Positions 33,748 to 43,278 of a stretch of DNA of 64,000 nt are shown here, piece by piece; position 1 is the first letter of the stretch, and every line of letters begins with the position of its first letter. The notes below the pieces were generated by a model that did not search any database, had not been told where the DNA came from, and saw only the letters and a program-made list of their open reading frames with translations. This DNA comes from Serratia marcescens (GTDB lineage: Bacteria; Pseudomonadota; Gammaproteobacteria; Enterobacterales; Enterobacteriaceae): positions 319,842 through 383,841 of the forward strand of contig JADMXW010000001.1 in assembly GCA_015548865.1 (NCBI GenBank), in the 5' to 3' direction. The translations under genes were made by a program, and so were the position numbers.

Positions 33748-33780
33748 CAGGTCAGGCGGATAACGCCTGACCTGTGCTTA
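33748..33780 (+). terminator. terminator of gudP
   Basis: CAGGTCAGGCG (33748-33758) and CGCCTGACCTG (33764-33774) form a perfect 11-bp stem with a GATAA loop, followed by TGCTTATTTT. This separates gudP from gudX-gudD transcription. Confidence 0.8.
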
Positions 33781-33797
33781 TTTTGGTGCAATGCCTT

Positions 33798-33935
33798 TAT
33801 ACCCGTCATACTTCACGTTGTAGGTGCGTTGGTGGCACGCGCTACTTAGCTCATCTCTGCAACTCACCTCTTACGAGGCTACCGCAAGCGCTGTTCAAAA
33901 TGTTAACGTTTTATCCTGCAACTTTGTGTATACCC
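33798..33935 (+). repeat. inverted-end intergenic repeat, copy 4 (rearranged)
   Basis: It opens with TATACCCGTCATACTTCACG and contains the long-form middle (CTCACCTCTTACGAGGCTACCGC, GCTGTTCAAAA) but lacks the ERIC-like core; the right end is decayed (CCTGCAACTTTGTGTATACC). It follows the gudP terminator. Confidence 0.7.
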
Positions 33936-34164
33936 GCACGCTCACACCTTTTGTGCCCGGCAGAATCGCGTTCTTTCCCGTGACTGTCTCGTCATCAGTG
34001 TTATTTTTACACTTATCTTTTGTTGTCCTTTGTTTTACCGTTTTTTGTTTTGAAAAAAATGAAATAATAACGGCTAGGGGCATTAAAATATTTTTAATCG
34101 TTATTTTTCACACACGTTAAACATTGTCGACGTGCCATTTTTTATTTCTTCTCCGCATAAACGC

Positions 34165-34259
34165 TAATTTCGTGAATGACCTCGCAATGTGTTGGGCCGA
34201 GTTACCATTTAATCATTATTCTGAGACAAAATGTTGTGCACTCGCCCAATGAGCCTGCG
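34165..34259 (+). promoter_or_regulatory. conserved aldarate promoter block B (gudX side)
   Basis: This is the partner of 32085-32179, with the same internal spacing (TTTCGTGAA to AATGTTGTGC, 59 bases). A weaker CRP-like sequence CGTGA-ATGACC-TCGCA (34171-34186) overlaps it. It ends 116 bases before the gudX start. The rest of the 33739-34375 gap holds the gudP terminator, repeat copy 4 and AT-rich sequence. Confidence 0.65.
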
Positions 34260-34375
34260 CATATCAGTCATTATAATTTGATGCAGTAGAGCAACGAAGG
34301 TGCGCGGAAATACGTTGCCCTGTGGTAAGAACCCGTTCCCTTCCGCGCTGACATCGACCTCGGCTGGAATGCACA

Positions 34376-35719
34376 ATGATAAATAATACCCAGAGTACCC
34401 CGGTCATTACCGACATGAAGGTTATCCCGGTTGCCGGTTATGACAGTATGTTGTTGAACATTGGCGGCGCACACGGTGCCTATTTCACACGTAACCTGGT
34501 GGTTTTGACAGACAGCGCTGGTCACACCGGCGTGGGGGAAGCGCCGGGCGGTGAGGTTATCTATCGCACGCTGGTAGATGCGATCCCTCGTGTGAGAGGT
34601 GAGCAAATTGCGCGAATGAATCGTCTGGTACACGACGTACATACCGGTAACCAATCCTCCGATTTTGATGCCTTCGGTAAAGGTGCCTGGACGTTTGAAC
34701 TGCGGGTCAATGCTGTGGCGGCGTTGGAAGCTGCTCTGTTGGATTTGCAAGGGCAGTTCTTGGGGGTACCGGTTGCTGAGTTGCTTGGGCCTGGCAAACA
34801 ACGTGATGAAGTCACGGTGCTGGGCTACCTGTTTTATATTGGCGATCGTACGAAAACCGATCTGCCTTATCTACCGGGGGAAAGCGGTAAGCACGAGTGG
34901 TATCACTTGCGCCATCAGGCTGCGATGGACAGCGATGCGATTGTTCGGCTGGCGGAAGCCTCCGCCGATCGTTACGGTTTCAAAGATTTCAAATTGAAAG
35001 GCGGAGTGCTGCCAGGTGAACAAGAAATTGAGTCGGTCAAAGCGTTGAAAAAGCGCTTCCCGGATGCCCGTATCACCGTCGATCCCAACGGCGCCTGGCT
35101 GCTGGATGAGGCTATCCGTTTGTGCAAAGGCATGAACGGTATTCTGACCTATGCCGAAGATCCCTGCGGGGCAGAGCAAGGGTTCTCTGGTCGTGAAGTG
35201 ATGGCGGAGTTCCGTCGCGCGACCGGCCTGCCGGTTGCAACCAATATGATCGCCACCAACTGGCGCGAAATGAACCATGCCGTGATGTTGCAAGCCGTGG
35301 ATATCCCGCTGGCTGACCCGCATTTCTGGACCATGCACGGTGCAGTGCGTGTCGCACAACTGTGCAATGACTGGGGGCTGACCTGGGGCTGCCACTCTAA
35401 TAACCATTTTGATGTGTCATTGGCCATGTTTACCCACGTTGGCGCCGCGGCTCCAGGCAATCCCACCGCGATCGACACCCACTGGATTTGGCAAGAAGGG
35501 CAGCATCTGACCAAAGAACCACTACAGATCGTCAACGGCAAGATTGCCGTACCCGAGCGACCAGGGCTAGGGGTTGAGTTGGATATGACACAAGTGCTGA
35601 AAGCCCATGAGTTACACAAAAAACTGCCCAGCGGCGCGCGTAATGACGCGGCGGCTATGCAGTACCTGATTCCCGGCTGGACATTCGATCGCAAGCGTCC
35701 TGTTTTCGGTCGTCAATAA
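34376..35719 (+). CDS. gudX: glucarate dehydratase-related protein
   Basis: GudX is an enolase-superfamily paralogue of GudD; in E. coli it has weak glucarate/idarate dehydratase activity. The 447-residue product has the N-terminal capping domain and a modified TIM barrel. The catalytic residues of the family are present: KLK (Lys206/Lys208), DPNG (Asp236), EDPCG (Glu261), ATNM (Asn290) and HSNNH (His340). On residues alone it could be active. It is about as long as gudD, 86 bases upstream of it, with no terminator between, so they share a transcript. Confidence 0.93.
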   Translation: MINNTQSTPVITDMKVIPVAGYDSMLLNIGGAHGAYFTRNLVVLTDSAGHTGVGEAPGGEVIYRTLVDAIPRVRGEQIARMNRLVHDVHTGNQSSDFDAFGKGAWTFELRVNAVAALEAALLDLQGQFLGVPVAELLGPGKQRDEVTVLGYLFYIGDRTKTDLPYLPGESGKHEWYHLRHQAAMDSDAIVRLAEASADRYGFKDFKLKGGVLPGEQEIESVKALKKRFPDARITVDPNGAWLLDEAIRLCKGMNGILTYAEDPCGAEQGFSGREVMAEFRRATGLPVATNMIATNWREMNHAVMLQAVDIPLADPHFWTMHGAVRVAQLCNDWGLTWGCHSNNHFDVSLAMFTHVGAAAPGNPTAIDTHWIWQEGQHLTKEPLQIVNGKIAVPERPGLGVELDMTQVLKAHELHKKLPSGARNDAAAMQYLIPGWTFDRKRPVFGRQ

Positions 35720-35805
35720 ATGGGCCTGTGCAACGGGCGGGCAAACGCTTTAGTAAAGCAAGCTTAGTAAACAGCTACCGAAAGACTGACTAAAAGGATA
35801 ACAAC

Positions 35806-37146
35806 ATGACCCTACAACAATCCACACCGGTGATTACCCACATGCAAGTCATTCCCGTCGCGGGACATGACAGCATGTTGCTGAACCTGAGCGGGGCGCA
35901 TGCGCCTTATTTCACGCGTAATATCGTGATTCTGAAAGATAACTCAGGTCATACCGGTGTGGGCGAAATTCCCGGCGGCGAGAAAATTCGCCAAACGTTG
36001 GAAGATGCATCGGTTTTGGTGATCGGTAAAACGCTGGGCGAATATAAGAATGTGATGAACGCTGTGCGTAACCAGTTTGCCGATCGTGATGCTTCTGGGC
36101 GTGGGTTGCAAACCTTCGATCTACGCACCACCATTCACGTAGTCACCGGGATCGAAGCAGCCATGTTGGATCTGCTGGGCCAGTTCCTCAACGTGCCGGT
36201 TGCCGCACTGCTGGGTGATGGACAACAGCGTGACGCAGTGGAAATGCTGGGTTATCTGTTCTATGTCGGCGATCGCACCAAGACTGACCTGCCGTATCAG
36301 AGTCAGCCAGATGAAAAATGCGACTGGTATCGTCTGCGTCATGAAGAAGCGCTGACGCCTGAGGCGATAGTCCGTTTGGCCGAAGCCGCCTATGAAAAAT
36401 ACGGTTTTAACGATTTCAAACTGAAAGGTGGTGTGCTGGCAGGCAGTGAAGAGGCGGAGGCCGTAACCGCGCTGTCCAAGCGTTTCCCGCAGGCACGCAT
36501 CACGCTCGATCCTAACGGTGCCTGGTCACTGGAAGAGGCCATTCGGCTTGGTAAGCAACTGCGTGGTGTACTGGCGTATGCTGAAGATCCGTGCGGTGCA
36601 GAACAAGGCTTCTCTGGCCGCGAAGTGATGGCCGAGTTCCGTCGTGCGACCGGCTTGCCGACAGCAACTAACATGATTGCTACCGACTGGCGTCAGATGG
36701 GGCATACCATCTCTCTACAATCGGTCGATATCCCGCTGGCGGACCCGCACTTCTGGACCATGCAGGGTTCGGTGCGCGTTGCACAGATGTGCCATGAGTG
36801 GGGCTTGACCTGGGGCTCACACTCCAACAACCATTTCGACATTTCGCTCGCCATGTTTACCCACGTCGGTGCTGCCGCACCTGGCAAGATTGCCGCACTT
36901 GATACCCATTGGATTTGGCAGGAAGGCAACCAACGCATCACTAAAGAGCCGCTGAAAATTGTCGGCGGTATGGTTGAAGTGCCGAAGAAACCGGGTCTGG
37001 GCATTGAGCTTGATATGGATCAGGTGATGAAGGCGCATGAGTTGTACAAAAACATGGGGTTGGGCGCTCGTGATGATGCGGTTGGCATGCAGTATCTCAT
37101 TCCTGGTTGGACGTTCGATAACAAACGCCCCTGCCTGGTTCGTTAA
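35806..37146 (+). CDS. gudD: D-glucarate dehydratase
   Basis: GudD dehydrates D-glucarate (and L-idarate) to 5-keto-4-deoxy-D-glucarate. The 446-residue product keeps the enolase-superfamily residues at the same numbers as the E. coli enzyme: Lys205 and Lys207 (FKLKGG), Asp235 (LDPNG), Glu260 (EDPCG), Asn289 (ATNM) and His339 (SHSNNH). AAAGGATAACAAC gives a good ribosome site. It clearly shares descent with gudX next door, a tandem duplication seen in other enterobacteria. Confidence 0.96.
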   Translation: MTLQQSTPVITHMQVIPVAGHDSMLLNLSGAHAPYFTRNIVILKDNSGHTGVGEIPGGEKIRQTLEDASVLVIGKTLGEYKNVMNAVRNQFADRDASGRGLQTFDLRTTIHVVTGIEAAMLDLLGQFLNVPVAALLGDGQQRDAVEMLGYLFYVGDRTKTDLPYQSQPDEKCDWYRLRHEEALTPEAIVRLAEAAYEKYGFNDFKLKGGVLAGSEEAEAVTALSKRFPQARITLDPNGAWSLEEAIRLGKQLRGVLAYAEDPCGAEQGFSGREVMAEFRRATGLPTATNMIATDWRQMGHTISLQSVDIPLADPHFWTMQGSVRVAQMCHEWGLTWGSHSNNHFDISLAMFTHVGAAAPGKIAALDTHWIWQEGNQRITKEPLKIVGGMVEVPKKPGLGIELDMDQVMKAHELYKNMGLGARDDAVGMQYLIPGWTFDNKRPCLVR

Positions 37147-37201
37147 TTCACGCTGTACGCCGCCTCATCCGGGGCGGCGGGATAAAGAGTAAGGATAAAA
37201 C

Positions 37202-37981
37202 ATGAAGACGCCATTGTTGCCAAATCGGTTTCGTCAGGAGTTGACCGAGGGTAAAACCCTGATCGGTTGCTGGTGTGCGTTGGCCAATCCCATTTCAACC
37301 GAAGTGCTGGGATTGGCTGGGTTTGACTGGCTGGTGCTGGATGGAGAGCATGCGCCGAACGACATCAGCACCTTTATTCCTCAACTGATGGCGCTCAAAG
37401 GCAGCCACAGTGCGCCGGTAGTGCGCCCGCCCTGCAATGAACCCGTCATCATCAAACGTCTGCTGGATATCGGTTTCTATAACTTCTTGATCCCCTTTGT
37501 AGAAACTGAGGAAGAAGCGGTTCGCGCGGTGGCGTCTACGCGTTATCCCCCTGCTGGTATTCGCGGCGTCTCGGTCGGCCATCGCAGCAATGCGTTCGGT
37601 ACCGAACCCAACTATTTTGCCACCATCAACGACAACATCACGGTGTTGGTACAGATAGAAACGCAGGAGGGAGTCGACAACCTGGATGCCATTGCCGCGG
37701 TTGACGGTGTGGACGGTATTTTTGTCGGGCCGGGCGATCTCTCCGCAGCGTTGGGCTATTTGGGGCAACCGAATCATCCGGAAGTACAAAAAGTGATTCG
37801 CCACATTTTTGAACGTGCAGCGGCGCATGGAAAACCGAGTGGCATTCTGGCTCCGGTTGAAGCTGATGCGCGTCGTTACTTGGAATGGGGGGCCAGCTTT
37901 GTTGCTGTTGGCAGCGATCTGGGCGTGTTCCGCGGTGCCACCGCAGCGCTGTGTGACAAGTTTAAAAAGTCATTTGAATAA
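37202..37981 (+). CDS. garL: 5-keto-4-deoxy-D-glucarate aldolase
   Basis: GarL is a class II aldolase of the HpcH/HpaI family that splits the dehydratase product into pyruvate and tartronate semialdehyde. The 259-residue protein begins with a basic segment and has the signature [35 protein letters not shown] (metal and phosphate-like contacts), [11 protein letters not shown] with the metal-binding Glu, and [15 protein letters not shown]. In E. coli it is in the garPLRK operon, here directly behind gudD (55-base gap with a GC-rich hairpin). Confidence 0.95.
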   Translation: MKTPLLPNRFRQELTEGKTLIGCWCALANPISTEVLGLAGFDWLVLDGEHAPNDISTFIPQLMALKGSHSAPVVRPPCNEPVIIKRLLDIGFYNFLIPFVETEEEAVRAVASTRYPPAGIRGVSVGHRSNAFGTEPNYFATINDNITVLVQIETQEGVDNLDAIAAVDGVDGIFVGPGDLSAALGYLGQPNHPEVQKVIRHIFERAAAHGKPSGILAPVEADARRYLEWGASFVAVGSDLGVFRGATAALCDKFKKSFE

Positions 37982-38037
37982 ATCCGGGCCAGTCAGGCCA
38001 TTACCGCATTTAACGATCGGACTACGGGGTTAACGTA

Positions 38038-38922
38038 ATGAAAATTGGTTTTATCGGACTGGGTATTATGGGTAAGCCGATGAGTAAGAACCTGATCAAA
38101 GCAGGTTACTCATTGGTGGTCTCCGACAGAAACAGCGCTGTGGTTGCGGAAGTCGTCGCGGCAGGTGCCACCGCCGCAGACACCGCGAAAGCGGTCGCAG
38201 AACAGAGCGATATCGTCATCACCATGCTGCCCAACTCGCCGCATGTCAAAGACGTCGTGCTGGGTGAGAACGGTGTTATTGACGGTGCGCGCGAAGGCAC
38301 CATCGTCATTGATATGAGTTCTATCGCTCCGCTGGCTAGTCGTGAAATTGCTGCCGCGCTGGCAGAGAAAGGCATCGCAATGCTGGATGCGCCAGTAAGT
38401 GGCGGAGAACCGAAAGCTATCGACGGCACACTTTCCGTGATGGTTGGCGGTGACAAGACAGTGTTCGATCGTTGCTATGACGTGATGAAGGCGATGGCGG
38501 GTTCAGTGGTTCACACCGGCGACATTGGTGCGGGCAATGTGACCAAATTGGCTAATCAGGTGATCGTGGCGTTGAATATCGCTGCGATGTCTGAAGCTCT
38601 GGTACTGGCGACAAAAGCGGGCGTAAATCCGGATCTGGTGTACCAGGCAATCCGCGGTGGGTTGGCGGGCAGCACGGTGTTGGATGCCAAAGCACCGATG
38701 GTGATGGAGCGCAATTTCAAACCGGGCTTCCGCATTGATTTGCACATCAAAGATCTGGCGAACGCGCTGGATACCTCGCACGGTGTTGGCGCGCAGTTGC
38801 CCTTAACTGCGGCAGTGATGGAAATGATGCAGGCGCTTAAAGCGGATGAACTGGGAACGGCCGATCACTGTGCATTAGCACGGTACTACGAAAAGCTGGC
38901 CAAAGTCGAAGTGACTCGCTAA
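38038..38922 (+). CDS. garR: tartronate semialdehyde reductase
   Basis: GarR reduces tartronate semialdehyde (2-hydroxy-3-oxopropionate) to D-glycerate with NAD(P)H. The 294-residue product has the N-terminal Rossmann motif IGFIGLGIMGKPMSKNL, the substrate-binding DAPVSGGEPKAIDGTL, the catalytic-lysine segment GNVTKLANQ and a C-terminal all-helical domain. It is a beta-hydroxyacid dehydrogenase of full length. Confidence 0.95.
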   Translation: MKIGFIGLGIMGKPMSKNLIKAGYSLVVSDRNSAVVAEVVAAGATAADTAKAVAEQSDIVITMLPNSPHVKDVVLGENGVIDGAREGTIVIDMSSIAPLASREIAAALAEKGIAMLDAPVSGGEPKAIDGTLSVMVGGDKTVFDRCYDVMKAMAGSVVHTGDIGAGNVTKLANQVIVALNIAAMSEALVLATKAGVNPDLVYQAIRGGLAGSTVLDAKAPMVMERNFKPGFRIDLHIKDLANALDTSHGVGAQLPLTAAVMEMMQALKADELGTADHCALARYYEKLAKVEVTR

Positions 38923-38927
38923 GGCAA

Positions 38928-38961
38928 CAGGTCGGTACGACGACTATTCGATACCGACCTG
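38928..38961 (+). other. hairpin between garR and garK
   Basis: CAGGTCGGTA (38928-38937) and TACCGACCTG (38952-38961) form a perfect 10-bp stem with a 14-base loop and no T-run. It may protect or partly end the upstream message. Confidence 0.5.
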
Positions 38962-39012
38962 ACATACTGACCCGTAACGACTCCGCGGCCCGTTGATACT
39001 GGTGGATCGTTT

Positions 39013-39033
39013 ATGAAATCGGATCGTTTATGA
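39013..39033 (+). CDS. possible six-codon leader ORF overlapping garK start
   Basis: ATG at 39013 opens MKSDRL and stops with TGA at 39031-39033, overlapping the garK ATG (39030) as ATGA. It arose from a 17-base tandem duplication (39004-39020 and 39021-39037). Translation of so short a frame is unproven. Confidence 0.3.
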   Translation: MKSDRL

Positions 39034-40169
39034 AAATAGTTATCGCACCGGATTCTTATAAAGAGAGCTTGTCAGCACAGGAAGTTGCTACACAGATTGA
39101 AGCCGGTTTTCGGGAAGTTTTTCCTGACGCCAGCTACGTCAAGCTGCCCGTGGCGGATGGCGGCGAAGGTACGGTTGAAGCCATGGTGGCGGCAACGCAA
39201 GGGCGCATTGTCGAGGTGCAGGTCACTGGCCCGTTGGGAGACAAGATCGATGCTTTTTTTGGCCTGTCGGGTGATGAAAAAACCGCCTTTATTGAAATGG
39301 CTGCGGCTAGCGGGTTGGAGCGGGTGCCACCAGCAAGGCGTAATCCGCTGCTCACGACCAGCTTCGGCACCGGAGAGCTGATTCGCAGTGCGCTGGACCA
39401 TGGGGTAAAACATTGCATTATCGGTATCGGTGGCAGTGCCACCAATGACGGCGGCGCGGGCATGGCGCAGGCGTTAGGGGCAAAACTGCTCGATGCGCAG
39501 GGAGAATCGATCGGTTTTGGCGGTGGCGCGCTGGATACGCTCGCGCGTGTTGATGTCAGCGAGTTGGATCAACGTATCAAAACCTGCCGTTTTGAAGTAG
39601 CGTGCGATGTGACGAATCCTTTGACCGGAAAGCTGGGCGCGTCTGCGGTGTTCGGGCCACAAAAAGGGGCGACGTCGGCGATGATCGTGCAGTTGGATAA
39701 TGCATTGAAGCATTACGCCGAGGTGATTCGTCACAGCCTGGATATCGATGTGGATCAGGTGCCGGGCTCCGGGGCGGCCGGTGGCATGGGAGCCGCGTTA
39801 TTGGCCTTCTGTGGCGCGGAACTGCGTCAGGGTATTGAGATTGTTACCGAAGCGCTGGGATTGGATGAATTGGTGAAGGACGCATCGCTGGTGATCACTG
39901 GCGAAGGGCGAATCGATAGCCAAACGATACATGGCAAAGTGCCGATTGGTGTAGCGCGTGTGGCAAAGCGTTACAACAAACCGGTGATCGCGATTGCGGG
40001 TAGCCTGACAGCGGATGTAGGCGTTGTGCATGCACACGGCCTGGATGCGGTATTTAGCGTGCTTTACAACATTTGTTCGCTGGAGGAAGCATTAGATAAC
40101 GCGGCAGCCAATGTGCGTATGACCGCGCGTAATGTCGCAGCAACCATCAAACTTGCGCAAACGTGTTAA
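39030..40169 (+). CDS. garK: glycerate 2-kinase
   Basis: GarK phosphorylates D-glycerate to 2-phosphoglycerate, feeding the cluster's product into glycolysis just before enolase (eno is in the same window). The 379-residue product starts MKIVIAPDSYKESLSAQEVA and has ADGGEGTVEAMVAA, GIGGSATNDGGAGMAQALG and GEGRIDSQTIHGKVPIGVA, all typical of the GckA/GarK family 1. The chosen ATG is the second copy of a duplicated start; the first copy reaches a stop after six codons. No gene follows on this strand until the divergent barA. Confidence 0.95.
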   Translation: MKIVIAPDSYKESLSAQEVATQIEAGFREVFPDASYVKLPVADGGEGTVEAMVAATQGRIVEVQVTGPLGDKIDAFFGLSGDEKTAFIEMAAASGLERVPPARRNPLLTTSFGTGELIRSALDHGVKHCIIGIGGSATNDGGAGMAQALGAKLLDAQGESIGFGGGALDTLARVDVSELDQRIKTCRFEVACDVTNPLTGKLGASAVFGPQKGATSAMIVQLDNALKHYAEVIRHSLDIDVDQVPGSGAAGGMGAALLAFCGAELRQGIEIVTEALGLDELVKDASLVITGEGRIDSQTIHGKVPIGVARVAKRYNKPVIAIAGSLTADVGVVHAHGLDAVFSVLYNICSLEEALDNAAANVRMTARNVAATIKLAQTC

Positions 40170-40178
40170 CAACGAAAT

Positions 40179-40193
40179 AGAGCATCTTGCTCT
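40179..40193 (+). other. short hairpin after garK
   Basis: AGAGCA and TGCTCT pair around a three-base loop ten bases after the stop codon, without a T-run. It may be a weak terminator. Confidence 0.35.
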
Positions 40194-40222
40194 TCCGACT
40201 GATAACAAGGTCACTTTACCTC

Positions 40223-40306
40223 GTCATCCTCGGCGAAAGCCGGGGATCTCTGCCAGAAGAAACGCGTTTCACCTGCAAGAGATTCCTGCCTTCGCGGGAA
40301 TGACGG
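40223..40306. repeat. REP-like inverted pair between garK and barA
   Basis: Left arm GTCATCCTCGGCGAAAGCCG...GGATCTC (40223-40250) and right arm GAGATTCCTGCCTTCGCGGG...AATGACG (40279-40306) are inverted versions of the GTCATTCCCGCGAAGGCGGGAATCTC type of repeat. A related single unit lies at 46985-47010 and another after cysH. Confidence 0.7.
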
Positions 40307-40443
40307 GGGTAGGAACGGGAATGATGGTGAGAGTGGGCAGTTTGTTAGCAACCTCTCGAGTATTTTGTTCTTCCGATTTTTTGCAACGTTTCCCTTCTTC
40401 GCTGTTCCCGCGCTGGTACCGAGGCCGACACATAGCGGGTGCG

Positions 40444-43218
40444 CTATGACAAATGCGCCTGTGCTGCACGTCGCACATTAGCAATTTCATCGAGTAGCTC
40501 CAGCCATTCCGGTTCCAGTTCAAGCAAATTCGTCCCTTTGCGTAGCGCAGTTTCCAGCGTATAACACAGTTGCTTCAAACGTGGTACGCCGCTGTAGCCA
40601 CAACTGCCGTGCAGTTTGTGGATGAGCGGGAATGTGCCTTCAACCTTGCGGCCAGCCAATAAAGCTTCAACGTGTTGCTCGACGCCGGGTAAGGTATCCA
40701 GCAGCATTTGTAGCAGGTCGCGCGCCAGATCGGGCTTATTGGCTGCCTGGCGCGTTGCCAGCGACCAATCGAGAGAAAGCTGACTATCATCATGTTCTGT
40801 CAACAGTTGGGCAATACCTGCGTTCTCGGTATCAGCCTGTGTGACCTGAGATCGAGTATAACGCGCCAAGACGGATGCCAGCATCTGTTCGTCAATCGGC
40901 TTGGCCAAATACCCATCCATCCCCGCTTGCAGTAACGATTTACGCTCGTCACTCAATGAGTGGGCGCTGACGGCAATAATGGGCGTTGTAGCGTGACGGG
41001 AAAGTTGGCGAATATGTTCGCTGGCTCGGATACCGTCCATGCCGGGCATTTGGATATCCATCAATATGACGTCGATATTTTGCATTGCAGCCTGAGCGAT
41101 GGCCTCTTCGCCGCTGTCACACAGCAGAGTGTTTTCCACCTGCTCTTCCAGCAAGGTTCCGATCAGTTTCAGGTTGGCTGGGTTGTCATCCACTGCCATA
41201 ACACACAGCGGCAAGCGCTGTGTTGGCAGCGTCAAGGCGCGTGAGACCGGCAGTAAGGATAATTGCTGAACGAGCAGGCCTTCCTGTATTAATGGCAACA
41301 GGCGTACCGCAGAAAGGGGTTTACTCAGGCAAGCGTGGATACCAAAGGATTTCAACTGTTCGGCATCCATTTGCGCCAGACTGGGCAAGGCCAGAATAAT
41401 GCAGGATGCCTTACGGCTCATGTTTCGCAGTTTCGGCGTGTAATCCAGCAAGGTATTACGGTGGCGAACCGGTACGCCTAGCAGCAAAATATCGAAATTG
41501 TGTGGCGGTAACTGCTCAAGCGTAGGACTAAAGTGCACCTGCAACGGCGTTTGCCCCAAGATATCTAACCCTGCTTGCGCGGCGGAGGCATTGGCTTCCA
41601 CATAGGCAATGCTGTGCCCTTGCAACAAAGAGAAATTATTCTCTTCATCGATGCTATGCGGATCGCAGGTTAGCGTGATGTGGAACCAAAAAGTGGAGCC
41701 TTGGTTTAATATGCTTTGAAAGCGGATATCACCCCCCATCTCTTTCACCAACCGTTGGGTGATGACCAGCCCCAGCCCGGTGCCGCCATGACGACGGGAA
41801 ATACTGGTGTCCGCCTGACGAAAAGCCTGGAACAGTTGTGCTTGTTGGCCTTCGGCGATGCCGATACCCGTATCTCGGATTTGAATTTCCAACTCCAGGC
41901 GTTTATGGCTCTGCCGGTGGCGCTCAACGCGAATGTCAATATTGCCCTTTTCGGTAAATTTGATGGCATTGCCCAGCAGATTGGTGATCACTTGTTGCAG
42001 ACGCATCGGATCGCCGATAAAACGTTCGGGTACGCCGGGTTGAATGTTAAGCGTCAGTTCCAGCCCTTTCTCATGAGCCGTGTGCGCTAACAGCGTGATG
42101 ACATCATCCAGCGTGTTATGCAGTGAGAACGGGATGTTTTCCAACACCAGTTTGCCTGCTTCCAGCTTGGAAAAATCCAGAACGTCATTGATGATGGCAA
42201 GCAGATTGTTGGCAGAACGTTCTATCGTGCGTAAATAGTCAGTCTGCGTGGCGGTTAAGGTAGTTTTTAACGTTTGGCGGGTGAAACCGATAACGCCATT
42301 GAGCGGAGTGCGTAGTTCATGCGACATGTTGGCTAAAAACTCTGACTTGATGCGCGCAGCCTCTTGCGCCCGTTTTTTCGCCAAATCTAGCTCGACGTTC
42401 TGGATCTCCATCTGTTCCAGTGTTTCTCGCAGATCGTAGGTAGCCTGATCGATATTTTGCTGCATCTCCTCATGGTAGGCTGTCAGTGACATCGCCATCG
42501 CATTGATACCATTTTTCAGCATGTCCAACTCACCCAGCATGCACCCTTCTGCACGACTATCCAATTGTCCGCGACGGATACGATCGACAGTGTCCACCAT
42601 ATTCCGTATTGGCGTGGTGACATCCCTTACCAGTCGATAGGCGAACAGCCCGGCAACGCCGATACACACCAGCATTAACATCGTCGCAATAAATGTCTCC
42701 CGATATTGCAGTAGCATGATGGAGTCCATATCCAGCTCCAGCAAGACGTAGCCCACTGTTGCACCGGGACGCTCGATTTTGCCTGCATGGCGAGTAAATT
42801 CCGGGCCGATAATGATAGGCATGTGCAGCAACAGCTTGCCGTCGACCAAATGAGAATGCAGCCCAGATGGCATTGGCTGCTGCTTCACCGCATCAAGAAG
42901 CTGCGCAATGTGACGCGAATCCGTGCTGAACAATGCCTGGTGTTGCGCATTAGTGATGATGATGGCGCGTACAATGTCGGAATGACGACGATGTAACATA
43001 TTAATTAGCGGCTGAATCATTTCCTGCTGATTCGCTACCATCGAGTAAGCTGCAACGGCGGAGAGCGGCTCAATAATACTGGCTCCGGCACTGGCAAGCT
43101 GGTCCTGCAACTGGTTGTTGCGGTGAATAACAAAAAAGGTACTGAGCAGCAGTCCGATAATTAACGTCGGAGCCAGGATCAGTATCATCATGCGGGCACG
43201 AAGACTGTATTTGGTCAT
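40444..43218 (-). CDS. barA: hybrid sensor histidine kinase BarA
   Basis: BarA senses short-chain carboxylic acids and phosphorylates UvrY/GacA, which drives csrB-type RNAs and, in soft-rot bacteria, virulence enzymes. The 924-residue product has two membrane helices (about 10-31 and 176-198) around a periplasmic domain, a HAMP segment (about 200-252), a dimerisation/phosphoacceptor motif [12 protein letters not shown] (His300), an HATPase domain ([22 protein letters not shown]), a receiver domain ([13 protein letters not shown], about residue 724) and a C-terminal Hpt domain ([12 protein letters not shown], His867). It is divergent from rlmD as in E. coli. Confidence 0.96.
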   Translation of the reverse strand: MTKYSLRARMMILILAPTLIIGLLLSTFFVIHRNNQLQDQLASAGASIIEPLSAVAAYSMVANQQEMIQPLINMLHRRHSDIVRAIIITNAQHQALFSTDSRHIAQLLDAVKQQPMPSGLHSHLVDGKLLLHMPIIIGPEFTRHAGKIERPGATVGYVLLELDMDSIMLLQYRETFIATMLMLVCIGVAGLFAYRLVRDVTTPIRNMVDTVDRIRRGQLDSRAEGCMLGELDMLKNGINAMAMSLTAYHEEMQQNIDQATYDLRETLEQMEIQNVELDLAKKRAQEAARIKSEFLANMSHELRTPLNGVIGFTRQTLKTTLTATQTDYLRTIERSANNLLAIINDVLDFSKLEAGKLVLENIPFSLHNTLDDVITLLAHTAHEKGLELTLNIQPGVPERFIGDPMRLQQVITNLLGNAIKFTEKGNIDIRVERHRQSHKRLELEIQIRDTGIGIAEGQQAQLFQAFRQADTSISRRHGGTGLGLVITQRLVKEMGGDIRFQSILNQGSTFWFHITLTCDPHSIDEENNFSLLQGHSIAYVEANASAAQAGLDILGQTPLQVHFSPTLEQLPPHNFDILLLGVPVRHRNTLLDYTPKLRNMSRKASCIILALPSLAQMDAEQLKSFGIHACLSKPLSAVRLLPLIQEGLLVQQLSLLPVSRALTLPTQRLPLCVMAVDDNPANLKLIGTLLEEQVENTLLCDSGEEAIAQAAMQNIDVILMDIQMPGMDGIRASEHIRQLSRHATTPIIAVSAHSLSDERKSLLQAGMDGYLAKPIDEQMLASVLARYTRSQVTQADTENAGIAQLLTEHDDSQLSLDWSLATRQAANKPDLARDLLQMLLDTLPGVEQHVEALLAGRKVEGTFPLIHKLHGSCGYSGVPRLKQLCYTLETALRKGTNLLELEPEWLELLDEIANVRRAAQAHLS

Positions 43219-43278
43219 GAGGTTCCAATGTGGGAGAATTAGGCCCAGACGTTCAGCTTAAAGACACAGTAGTAAACT

